A DNA stretch of 8,150 nt from the NCBI GenBank assembly GCA_015487895.1, contig WFOW01000209.1, forward strand, positions 1-8,150, in the 5' to 3' direction. Numbering within the stretch: the stretch's first letter is position 1; each line of letters opens with the position of its first letter. The stretch comes from Gammaproteobacteria bacterium (GTDB lineage: Bacteria; Pseudomonadota; Gammaproteobacteria; S144-34). Below the pieces are notes generated by a model, which worked only from the letters and a program-made list of their open reading frames with translations, had not been told where the DNA came from and did not search any database. Below, in pieces: positions 1-7,431 of this stretch. Position numbers and translations under genes: made by a program.

Positions 1-1061
1 AGCGCGAGCAGGGCGAGCGCGGGCGCGGCCACCGCCGCGCGGCGGGCGGAGGGGGCCTCGCCGAGCCGTGCCGCCAGCGCCAGCGCCGCGGCCGGCAGCG
101 CCGGGAGCACGTAGTGCGGCTGCTTGCCGCTGACGAGGGTGAAGATCGCGAGCCCCGGCAGCGCCCAGGCGGCGCACAGCCGCAGGCCGGCGTCGGCCCC
201 CGCCCCCCGCCGGCGCCACGCCGCCCACGCCGGCGTCCAGAGCGACCACGGCAGCAGGAACACCGGCGCCCAGGCGAGGTACCACCACCAGGGCCGGCCG
301 TGGGCGAAGGAGTCGACCACACGCCCGGCCGTCTGGCCCCACAGGATGGCGCGCGCGTACTCGGGGCCGCCCGCGGCGGCCGCGGGGAGCGCCCAGGCGG
401 CGGCGAGCGCCGTCCCCGCCAGGAGCGCCGCGGCGAGCGCCGCGTACCAGCGCCGCGGCCGCCGGCGCGCGCCCTCGGCCCACCACGGCGCGAGCAGCGC
501 GGGCGGCAGCGCCCAGGCCAGCACCGCCGGCCCCTTGGCGAGCAGGCCGAGCCCCACGGCCAGGGCGAGCGCCGCCCAGCCCGCCCGCCGGCCGCGCGCG
601 GCCTCGACCGCGCCCAGCACGCCGAGCGTGGCGAAGAAGACCACGAGCGGGTCGAACATGAGGAGCGTGGCATAGACCGCCCACAGGAAGGCGCCGGAGA
701 GCAGCCAGGCCGCCCGCGGGCCCACGTCGGCGCGCCCCGGCCACAGCAGGCGCGCCAGCCGCAGCACGAGCAGCAGGCTCGCGAGCGCGAACAGCGGGGG
801 CACCAGCCGCGGCCACCAGGCGTTGACGCCCGCGACCGCCCAGCCCGCGTGCATGAGCCAGAAGAGCAGCGGCGGCTTGTGGCTGTAGGGCGCGCCGTTG
901 AGGTGCGGCACGAGGAGGTCGCCGCGGGACCACATCTCCCAGGCGACGGCGAGGTAGCGCGTCTCGTCGATCGGCAGCGGCGGCCGCGTCCACAGCGCCA
1001 CCGCGAGCAGCGCCGCCCACGCGGCGCCCCAGCCCAGCCGCCAGACGGGCACGGCGCTCAC
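1..1061 (-). CDS. GT39/ArnT-like polyprenyl-phosphate-sugar glycosyltransferase, 3' end outside the window
   Basis: Integral inner-membrane glycosyltransferase of the GT39 (protein mannosyltransferase/ArnT) type. By family knowledge it moves a sugar from a polyprenyl phosphate carrier to lipid A, a protein or a glycan on the periplasmic side. The 353 visible residues are rich in Leu, Ala and Trp and contain several hydrophobic spans. The family's acidic DE pair is at residues 32-33 (PIDETRYLAVAWEMW), followed by GDLLVPHLNG (47-56) and HKPPLLFWL (61-69). MFDPLVVFF (135-143), LLAKGP (173-178) and SGKQPHYVLP (311-320) also fit the family. The start is GTG at 1061; it overlaps the upstream stop as GTGA and has no Shine-Dalgarno of its own, so translational coupling is likely. 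Family members usually exceed 500 residues, so a good part lies beyond the left edge. The exact sugar and acceptor cannot be read from the sequence. Confidence 0.88.
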   Translation of the reverse strand, partial: MSAVPVWRLGWGAAWAALLAVALWTRPPLPIDETRYLAVAWEMWSRGDLLVPHLNGAPYSHKPPLLFWLMHAGWAVAGVNAWWPRLVPPLFALASLLLVLRLARLLWPGRADVGPRAAWLLSGAFLWAVYATLLMFDPLVVFFATLGVLGAVEAARGRRAGWAALALAVGLGLLAKGPAVLAWALPPALLAPWWAEGARRRPRRWYAALAAALLAGTALAAAWALPAAAAGGPEYARAILWGQTAGRVVDSFAHGRPWWWYLAWAPVFLLPWSLWTPAWAAWRRRGAGADAGLRLCAAWALPGLAIFTLVSGKQPHYVLPALPAAALALAARLGEAPSARRAAVAAPALALLA

Positions 1062-1342
1062 CCGGGCGGGGCGAGGCGCTCGCGGCGCTCGCGCCAGATG
1101 AAATAGAGGTTGCGCGAGTAGATCAGCAGCCCGCCCGCCTGCCCGACGATGAAGACCGGATCGAGGCGGTGGATGGCGTAGGCGAGCAGCGTCGCGCCGC
1201 CGGCGAGGCTGAAGTACCAGAAGTAGACCGGGACGACGCTGCGCCGGCGGCGCTCGGAGTAGATCCACTGCACCAGGAAGCGCGCGGAGAACAGCGCCTG
1301 GCCGGTGAAGCCGATCGCCAGCCACAGGGTGTCGGTTTCCAT
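1058..1342 (-). CDS. LAB_N (lipid-A-disaccharide synthase N-terminal domain) small membrane protein
   Basis: A 94-residue protein of the stand-alone LAB_N family, named after the extension found on some LpxB enzymes; it carries no glycosyltransferase domain itself. Three hydrophobic segments are visible, at about residues 5-22, 37-56 and 62-83, joined by a very basic loop (ERRRRS, 30-35). The end of segment 1 (RFLVQW, 21-26) and the G/N/Y-rich segment 3 look like the PQ-loop/SemiSWEET pattern of a three-helix half transporter; this resemblance is my inference. The ATG at 1342 overlaps the upstream stop by one base (TGATG) and has a clear GAGGTGA ribosome binding site. The gene sits between a GT2 and a GT39 gene, an arrangement common for lipid-linked sugar transfer, so a role in carrier-lipid flipping or presentation is plausible but unproven. 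Confidence 0.85.
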   Translation of the reverse strand: METDTLWLAIGFTGQALFSARFLVQWIYSERRRRSVVPVYFWYFSLAGGATLLAYAIHRLDPVFIVGQAGGLLIYSRNLYFIWRERRERLAPPG

Positions 1343-2070
1343 CACTCGGGCCTCACCTCTTCGACTTCGGGGAGGCGGCTGCGCCGCATGAGCCACAGGA
1401 CGCCGGCCAGGTCCACCAGGCCGACCCACAGGCGGTTGTGCACGCCGTACTTGGAGCGCCCGCGCGTGCGCGGGCGGTGATTGACCTCCACGGAGACCAC
1501 CTCGCCGCCGGCGCGCCGCACCAGCGCCGGCAGGAAGCGGTGCATGTGGTCGAAATAGGGCAGCTCCAGGAAGAGCTCCCGCGGGAAGAGCTTGAGCCCG
1601 CAGCCGGTGTCGGGCGTGCCGTCGCCGAGCAGCCGCGCGCGCACGGCGTTCGCCACCCGCGAGGAGACGCGGCGCAGCCAGCCGTCGTGGCGGCGGCGGC
1701 GCCAACCGGCCACCATCAGGCGCGCCTCCTCGCCGCCGCGCGCGTCGCGCTCGGCCAGCAGGCGCGGGATGTCGGCGGGGTCGTTCTGCCCGTCGCCGTC
1801 GAGGGTGGCGATCCAGCGCCCGCGCGCGGCGCGCACGCCCGTGCGGATGGCGGTGCTCTGCCCGCAGCAGCGCGCATGGCGCAGCACGCGCAGGCGCGCG
1901 AAGCCGCGCTGGAGGCCGGTCAGGCGCTCGAGGGTGGCGTCGGTGCTCCCGTCGTCGACGTAGATCACCTCATAGTCGAAGCGGCCCTCGAGCGCCCTCC
2001 GGATCTCCTCCACCAGCGGGGCCACGTTGTCCGCCTCGTCGCGGACCGGCACCACCACGGAAAGCTGCAT
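1342..2070 (-). CDS. Family 2 glycosyltransferase, polyprenyl-phosphate sugar synthase type (DPM1/ArnC-like)
   Basis: A 242-residue GT-A fold enzyme expected to transfer a sugar from a nucleotide donor to undecaprenyl (polyprenyl) phosphate on the cytoplasmic face of the inner membrane. The N-terminus SVVVPVRDE (4-12) and VDDGSTD (38-44) form the nucleotide-binding part. DGDGQNDP (91-98) carries the metal-binding DxD. DTGCGLKLF (154-162) and NHRPRTRGRSKYG (197-209) are typical of the DPM1-like branch. One hydrophobic stretch (about 215-228) may touch the membrane, but the paired C-terminal helices of ArnC/GtrB proteins are absent. It is the first gene of a three-gene operon with LAB_N and GT39 genes, which supports a role in making the lipid-linked donor. 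The ATG at 2070 has no Shine-Dalgarno before it (see the promoter at 2079-2107). The nature of the sugar is not visible. Confidence 0.9.
   Translation of the reverse strand: MQLSVVVPVRDEADNVAPLVEEIRRALEGRFDYEVIYVDDGSTDATLERLTGLQRGFARLRVLRHARCCGQSTAIRTGVRAARGRWIATLDGDGQNDPADIPRLLAERDARGGEEARLMVAGWRRRRHDGWLRRVSSRVANAVRARLLGDGTPDTGCGLKLFPRELFLELPYFDHMHRFLPALVRRAGGEVVSVEVNHRPRTRGRSKYGVHNRLWVGLVDLAGVLWLMRRSRLPEVEEVRPE
1353..1359 (-). promoter_or_regulatory. Ribosome binding site of the LAB_N gene
   Basis: GAGGTGA on the minus strand, a 7-base match to the Shine-Dalgarno consensus, lies 10 bases before the ATG at 1342 and inside the end of the GT2 gene. It fixes the 94-residue start rather than any longer upstream reading. 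Confidence 0.6.
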
Positions 2071-2078
2071 GGCAGCGC

Positions 2079-2107
2079 ATTATCCGGCGCGCGCCCCGCG
2101 CGGTCCA
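2079..2107 (-). promoter_or_regulatory. Predicted sigma-70 promoter of the GT2-LAB_N-GT39 operon
   Basis: On the minus strand a -35 box TGGACC (2107-2102, 4 of 6 matches to TTGACA) and a -10 box GATAAT (2084-2079, 5 of 6) are separated by exactly 17 bases. Transcription would start about 2072, one or two bases before the GT2 ATG at 2070, giving an essentially leaderless mRNA. This is a by-eye motif match, made more credible because it is an AT-rich island in very GC-rich DNA. Confidence 0.45.
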
Positions 2108-2126
2108 ATCCCCACGCGGCGAAGGG

Positions 2127-2155
2127 GAGACGCCGGACGGAGGCTGCCGTATAGT
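2127..2155 (+). promoter_or_regulatory. Predicted promoter of the DUF255 thioredoxin-domain gene
   Basis: TATAGT (2150-2155, 5 of 6 to TATAAT) with a weak -35 GAGACG (2127-2132, only the central GAC matching) at 17 bases spacing. Transcription would start near 2162, leaving a leader of about 50 bases before the GTG start at 2212. It lies back-to-back with the minus-strand promoter at 2079-2107; the two -35 boxes are about 19 bases apart. Confidence 0.35.
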
Positions 2156-2195
2156 TGGGCCCACGCCGAAGCCGCCTTCCTTCCCGCCGACCGTC

Positions 2196-2201
2196 GAGGA
2201 G
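2196..2201 (+). promoter_or_regulatory. Ribosome binding site selecting the GTG start at 2212
   Basis: GAGGAG ends 10 bases before GTG 2212. The frame is also open back to an ATG at 2155, but that ATG overlaps the predicted -10 box and would add an Arg/Ser/Pro-rich tail unlike the family, so GTG 2212 is preferred. Confidence 0.5.
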
Positions 2202-2211
2202 CCGCAGCACC

Positions 2212-4296
<2,085 letters not shown>

Positions 4297-4332
4297 CCGC
4301 GCCCGCCGCCGCGCGCTAGAGTGCGCAGTCGC

Positions 4333-4770
4333 ATGCGCACCGCCCACTACACGCTGCCGGTGCGGACCGGCGCCGCCTTCGAGACGCACGACCTCACCCC
4401 GCGCCTGCGCGAGCTGGTGCGCGAGGCGGGCGTGCGCGAGGGGCTCGCCGTAGCGAGCTGCGGCCACACCACGACCGCGCTCGTCGTCAACGAGAACGAG
4501 CCCCGCCTGGTCGAGGACCTGCGCCGCTTCCTGACGCGGCTGGCCCCGCCCGGCGCGGGCTACCTGCACGACGACATCGAGCTGCGCGACTGCCCGCCGG
4601 ACGAGCCGCGCAACGCCCACGCGCACCTAGCGGCCATGCTGCTCAACAGCACCGAGGTGATCGCCATCGCCGGGGGCGAGCTCGCCCTCGGCACCTGGCA
4701 GTCGCTGCTGCTGGTCGAGCTCGACGGGCCGCGCGAGCGCACCGTGCGGGTCCAGATCCTGGGGCAGTGA
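4333..4770 (+). CDS. yjbQ: YjbQ family protein (UPF0047, secondary thiamine-phosphate synthase type)
   Basis: A 145-residue cytoplasmic protein of the UPF0047/YjbQ family. Some members have weak thiamine-phosphate synthase activity when over-produced, which gives the common product name; the physiological role is not settled. Family motifs are clear: CGHTTTALVVNENEP (43-57), HDDIELRD (79-86), NAHAHLAAMLL (94-104), GTWQSLLLVELDGPRERTV (120-138). The His residues in HTTT and NAHAH are the conserved putative active-site ligands. I chose ATG 4333, preceded by AGAG 11 bases upstream, over the in-frame GTG at 4321, which has no ribosome binding site and would add four Arg/Ser-rich residues. It lies 36 bases after the DUF255 gene, so the two are probably co-transcribed. 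Confidence 0.9.
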   Translation: MRTAHYTLPVRTGAAFETHDLTPRLRELVREAGVREGLAVASCGHTTTALVVNENEPRLVEDLRRFLTRLAPPGAGYLHDDIELRDCPPDEPRNAHAHLAAMLLNSTEVIAIAGGELALGTWQSLLLVELDGPRERTVRVQILGQ

Positions 4771-4939
4771 GGGCCGGCGGCGCCCGCCGGGCACGGGCAC
4801 TTTCGCCCCGCCCGGCGGTCACAAGGGCGGGCGGCCCGCACGGGGAAAGGGCCCCGCCGCGGGCCGGAACGCACGCCGGCACCGCCGCCGGCGCGGAGGG
4901 GCGGGCCGGCCGGGACTGCCGACAGAGGAGATGCCGCAG
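4771..4939. other. GC-rich intergenic gap with three short inverted repeats
   Basis: No gene is seen in this 169-base gap. It holds three GC hairpins: CCGGCGG/CCGCCGG at 4774-4790 (3-base loop, just after the yjbQ stop), CCCGCCC/GGGCGGG at 4807-4831 (11-base loop) and CGCCGGC/GCCGGCG at 4874-4893 (6-base loop). None is followed by a T-run, so a classical intrinsic terminator is not supported; the first could still mark the end of the yjbQ transcript. No convincing -10 box is visible, so the promoter of the downstream operon is not located. Confidence 0.3.
4925..4930 (+). promoter_or_regulatory. Ribosome binding site deciding the rhodanese start
   Basis: GAGGAG directly abuts an ATG at 4931 but is 9 bases before the in-frame ATG at 4940. 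Only the second spacing suits initiation, so ATG 4940 is taken as the start. Confidence 0.6.
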
Positions 4940-5914
4940 ATGCACAGAAGGCTCGGATACGCGCTCACCCTCTGCCTGCTCCCGGGGCTCGCCCTCGCGG
5001 CGCCGCGGGTGCCGGGACCGCTCGTCGACACGGCCTGGCTCGCCGAGCACCTCGACCAGGTGCTGGTGATGGACGTGCGCGGCAACCCGCGCACCTACTC
5101 GGTGCCGCCGCGCTGGCAGACCGACCGGCGCACCGGCAGGCGCTTCCTGGCGCAGCTCGGCGGCCACATCCCGGGGGCGGTGGCGGTCGAGTACCGCAGG
5201 CTGCGCACCGAGCGCGTCATCGGCGGGCGCAAGGTCCAGAAGATGCTCCCGCCCCGGGACGTGTTCGAGCGCCTCATGCAGGCCGCGGGCCTCGATCCGG
5301 ACGAGCCCGTGGTCCTCGTCACCGAGGGCTTCGGGCCGGGCGACATGACTATCGCCACCCGCGTCTACTGGCAGCTCAAGTACTACGGGCACGACAACGT
5401 CGCCATCCTCGACGGCGGCCTGCTGCAATGGCTGCTCGAGGGGCGCGAGGTGGAGACCAGGCCCGTGCGCCCGGAGCGCGGCACGTGGAAGGCGCGCGCC
5501 GAGCGCCGCGAGCTGCTCGCCACCAGCGAGGACGTCGAGCGCGCGCGCAGGGAGGGCTCGGCCCAGCTCGTCGACAGCCGCGCCCTGGCGCAGTACTTCG
5601 GGCTCACCAAGCCGCCCTACGTGCATGCCTACGGCCACATCCCGGGCGCCAAGCCCTTCCCGAACGAGCTCTACGTGAGCGGCGACCGCGGCGGGGCGCG
5701 CTTCGTCGCCCCGGAGCGCCTGCGCAAGCTCGCCCGCCGGCTCGGCATCGACCCCGCCAAGCCCGCCATCGCCTACTGCAACAGCGGCCACCTCGCCTCC
5801 GGCGGCTGGTTCGTGCTGCACGAGCTGCTCGGCAACCCGGACGTGCGCCTCTACGACGGCTCCATGCACGAGTGGACCCTCGAGGGCCGGCCCGTGGCGA
5901 CGGTGGAGGGCTGA
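4940..5914 (+). CDS. Exported two-domain sulfurtransferase (tandem rhodanese)
   Basis: A 324-residue protein with a Sec-type signal peptide (basic MHRR start, hydrophobic 8-19, likely cut after LALA at 20), so it should act in the periplasm. It has two rhodanese domains. The N-terminal one (about 28-175) shows MDVRG (44-48), GHIPGA (75-80) and GHDNVAILDGG (150-160), and has VTEGFGPGD where a catalytic loop would be, with no Cys, as is usual for the structural domain. The C-terminal one (about 195-318) shows VDSRALAQYFG (211-221), GHIPGAKPF (232-240) and the active loop CNSGHLAS (280-287), with Cys280 as the persulfide-carrying residue. By family knowledge it transfers sulfane sulfur from thiosulfate or another donor to a thiol acceptor. 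The natural donor is unknown. It is followed after 3 bases by a DsbG-like thiol protein, a likely functional partner. Confidence 0.9.
   Translation: MHRRLGYALTLCLLPGLALAAPRVPGPLVDTAWLAEHLDQVLVMDVRGNPRTYSVPPRWQTDRRTGRRFLAQLGGHIPGAVAVEYRRLRTERVIGGRKVQKMLPPRDVFERLMQAAGLDPDEPVVLVTEGFGPGDMTIATRVYWQLKYYGHDNVAILDGGLLQWLLEGREVETRPVRPERGTWKARAERRELLATSEDVERARREGSAQLVDSRALAQYFGLTKPPYVHAYGHIPGAKPFPNELYVSGDRGGARFVAPERLRKLARRLGIDPAKPAIAYCNSGHLASGGWFVLHELLGNPDVRLYDGSMHEWTLEGRPVATVEG
5905..5910 (+). promoter_or_regulatory. Ribosome binding site of the DsbG-like gene, inside the rhodanese gene
   Basis: GGAGGG within the last codons of the rhodanese gene lies 7 bases before GTG 5918 and supports that start. 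It also implies that the downstream gene is translated in step with the rhodanese gene. Confidence 0.55.
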
Positions 5915-5917
5915 GCG

Positions 5918-6553
5918 GTGAGGCGCCCTCCCCTGCCCGCCGCGGCGCTCGCCGGCGCGCTGCTGCTGCTCGCGGCCCTGCCGGCGCGCGCCGACATGCA
6001 CCCGACGCGCCTGCTGGCCGAGCGGCTCCTGGCGGAGGTCGACGACACCACGTGGTTCGCCGAGGGCACGGGCCGGAAGGTCCTCTACATCGTCATCGAC
6101 CCCAACTGCCCCTACTGCCACAAGCTCTGGGAGCGCCTGCGCGGGCCGGTCGAGCGCGGCGAGCTTCAGGTGCGCTGGATCATCGTCGGCTACCTCACCT
6201 CCACCAGCCTGGGCAAGGCCGCCGCCATCCTCCAGGCCGAGGATCCCGTCGCGGCGCTGCGCGTCAACGAGGAGGACTTCGGCTTCCGCGACGAGGACCC
6301 GGGCGGCGGCATCGAGCCGCTGTCCGAGGAGGCGATCCGCGACGAGACGCGGCTCGCGCTGGCGGCGAACCTCGCGCTGATGCAGAACAACAATCTCTTC
6401 GGCGTTCCGCTCGCCTTCTTCCGGGCGGCCGACGGCCGCGGCTTCATGTTCGAGGGCGCGCCGCCTCCGGACATCCTCCGCCAGATCCTGTCGCTGATCG
6501 CCGAGGAGCCTGCGGCCTCGGGGCAGGACCCGCCCGGGAGCGAGACCCGCTGA
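5918..6553 (+). CDS. Exported DsbG-like thioredoxin-fold protein lacking the dimerisation domain
   Basis: A 211-residue periplasmic thiol-disulfide protein. The signal peptide is clear (MRRP start, Leu/Ala core 8-21, cut after ARA at about 25). The thioredoxin fold begins at about residue 45 (TTWFAEG) with the redox site DPNCPYCHKLW (61-71, Cys64 and Cys67, the only two cysteines). RWIIVGYLTSTSLGKAAAIL (from 86) and NLALMQNNNLFGVPLAFF (151-168) match the catalytic domain of DsbC/DsbG proteins. Only about 20 residues separate the cleavage site from the fold, so the N-terminal dimerisation domain of DsbC/DsbG is missing. The residue before the predicted cis-Pro164 is Val163. The GTG start at 5918 is 3 bases after the rhodanese stop. 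It may reduce or exchange thiols, or handle persulfides formed by the rhodanese; the latter is inference from position. Confidence 0.85.
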   Translation: MRRPPLPAAALAGALLLLAALPARADMHPTRLLAERLLAEVDDTTWFAEGTGRKVLYIVIDPNCPYCHKLWERLRGPVERGELQVRWIIVGYLTSTSLGKAAAILQAEDPVAALRVNEEDFGFRDEDPGGGIEPLSEEAIRDETRLALAANLALMQNNNLFGVPLAFFRAADGRGFMFEGAPPPDILRQILSLIAEEPAASGQDPPGSETR

Positions 6554-6556
6554 GCC

Positions 6557-7315
6557 GTGGCCCTGCTCTGGCGCGCCGAGCGCGGCGGGCACCGCTACGA
6601 GGTGCGCGCGGCGGGCCGCACCCTCCGCCTCTACACCGACGGCGTGCTCCACACCGCGCACAACCCGCGCCGCGTGCTCACCCACGCGGTGTGGGACCTG
6701 CTGGTGCTGCCCGCCTTCCTGCTCGAGCCGCCGCCGGCGCGCGTGCTGGTGCTGGGCCTCGGCGGCGGCGCGGCGGTGCGCCTGCTGCGCCGCTACTTCC
6801 CGCGCGCCCATGTCACGGCGGTCGAGCGCGACCCCGTCCACCTCACGGTCGCGCGGCGCTTCTTCGGCCTGCGCCCCTCGCGCCGCCTGGCGCTGGTCGA
6901 GGCCGACGCGCGCGGCTGGGTGCGCGACCATGCGGGCCCGCCCTTCGACCTCGTGATCGACGACCTCTTCGGCGGCCGCGGCGAGCCGGAGCGCGCGCTG
7001 GCGCTGGATCCGGGCTGGATGGGGGCGCTCGCCGGCCTCGTGGGCGAAGGCGGCGCGCTCGTCGCCAACTGCGCGAGCCGCGCCGAGCTCGGCCGCTGCG
7101 CCTGGCGCACGCGCCCGGGGCTTCGGCGGCGCCTGCCGGGCGCGCTCGCGCTCTCGACGCCGCGCGAGCACAACGCCGTCGGGGCCTTCCTGCGCCGGCC
7201 GGTGGCGCCGGCCGAGCTGTGGCGCGCCCTCGAGGGCGTGCCGGGGCTGTGCCCGCGGCGCACCGCCGCCCGCCGCCGCTACCGGATCGCGCGCCTGGCG
7301 CCGGCCGCCGCGTGA
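6557..7315 (+). CDS. Spermidine synthase-like Rossmann (methyltransferase-fold) protein
   Basis: A 252-residue cytoplasmic protein with the fold of spermidine synthases and other SAM-type enzymes. The nucleotide-binding loop VLVLGLGGGAAVRLL (63-77) is followed by an acidic residue at the end of strand 2 (AVERD, 88-92), EADARGWV (115-122) and FDLVIDDLFGG (130-140). A short N-terminal beta region (YEVRAAGRTLRLYTDGVLHT, from 14) resembles the start of spermidine synthases. The polyamine-site pattern YHE and the DxxDP signature are not conserved: Asp136 remains but the second Asp corresponds to Gly139. It is therefore probably not a genuine putrescine aminopropyltransferase; a related aminopropyl- or methyltransferase is possible. 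The GTG start at 6557 lies 3 bases after the DsbG-like stop, without a good Shine-Dalgarno, which suggests coupled translation in the same operon. Confidence 0.8.
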   Translation: MALLWRAERGGHRYEVRAAGRTLRLYTDGVLHTAHNPRRVLTHAVWDLLVLPAFLLEPPPARVLVLGLGGGAAVRLLRRYFPRAHVTAVERDPVHLTVARRFFGLRPSRRLALVEADARGWVRDHAGPPFDLVIDDLFGGRGEPERALALDPGWMGALAGLVGEGGALVANCASRAELGRCAWRTRPGLRRRLPGALALSTPREHNAVGAFLRRPVAPAELWRALEGVPGLCPRRTAARRRYRIARLAPAAA

Positions 7316-7420
7316 CGGCCGCCCTTGCCCCGGCGCACCGCCCTGGGCGAGACTCGGGGCTCCGCTGAACCGCGGCCCGCGCGGCGGCGACACAACGAAG
7401 AACGACGACCGGCTCCCCAG

Positions 7421-7427
7421 GGAGGAG
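7421..7427 (+). promoter_or_regulatory. Strong ribosome binding site of the CARDB-like gene
   Basis: GGAGGAG lies 4 bases before ATG 7432 (6 bases counted from the GGAGG core). It is the strongest Shine-Dalgarno in the window and confirms the start of the last gene. The 116-base gap before it (7316-7431) shows GC-rich short palindromes but no convincing promoter or T-tract terminator. Confidence 0.6.
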
Positions 7428-7431
7428 ACAC

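Noticed and set aside
114..1106. A plus-strand open frame opposite the GT39 gene
   Set aside because: It reads as Arg/Pro/Gly-rich low-complexity sequence; the minus strand gives a convincing GT39 protein with conserved motifs.
2155..2211. Upstream ATG extending the DUF255 protein by 19 residues
   Set aside because: It overlaps the predicted -10 box, has no ribosome binding site and adds an Arg/Ser/Pro tail, whereas GTG 2212 has GAGGAG at 10 bases.
4774..4790. Hairpin after yjbQ as a rho-independent terminator
   Set aside because: The stem is only 7 base pairs and has no T-run after it; hairpins of this kind are frequent by chance in such GC-rich DNA.
4789..4806. A sigma-54-like GGGCACG element before the rhodanese operon
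   Set aside because: No TTGC-type -12 element occurs at the required spacing; the bases there read ACTTTC.
7303..7322. Palindromic GGCCGCC...CGGCCGCC around the stop codon of the spermidine-synthase-like gene
   Set aside because: Short self-complementary GGCC words explain it; it is not followed by a T-tract.
4643..7393. A minus-strand open frame of about 916 codons opposite the rhodanese, DsbG-like and spermidine-synthase-like genes
   Set aside because: Same reason: low-complexity composition, no domain or start signal, and it crosses the boundaries of three well-supported plus-strand genes.
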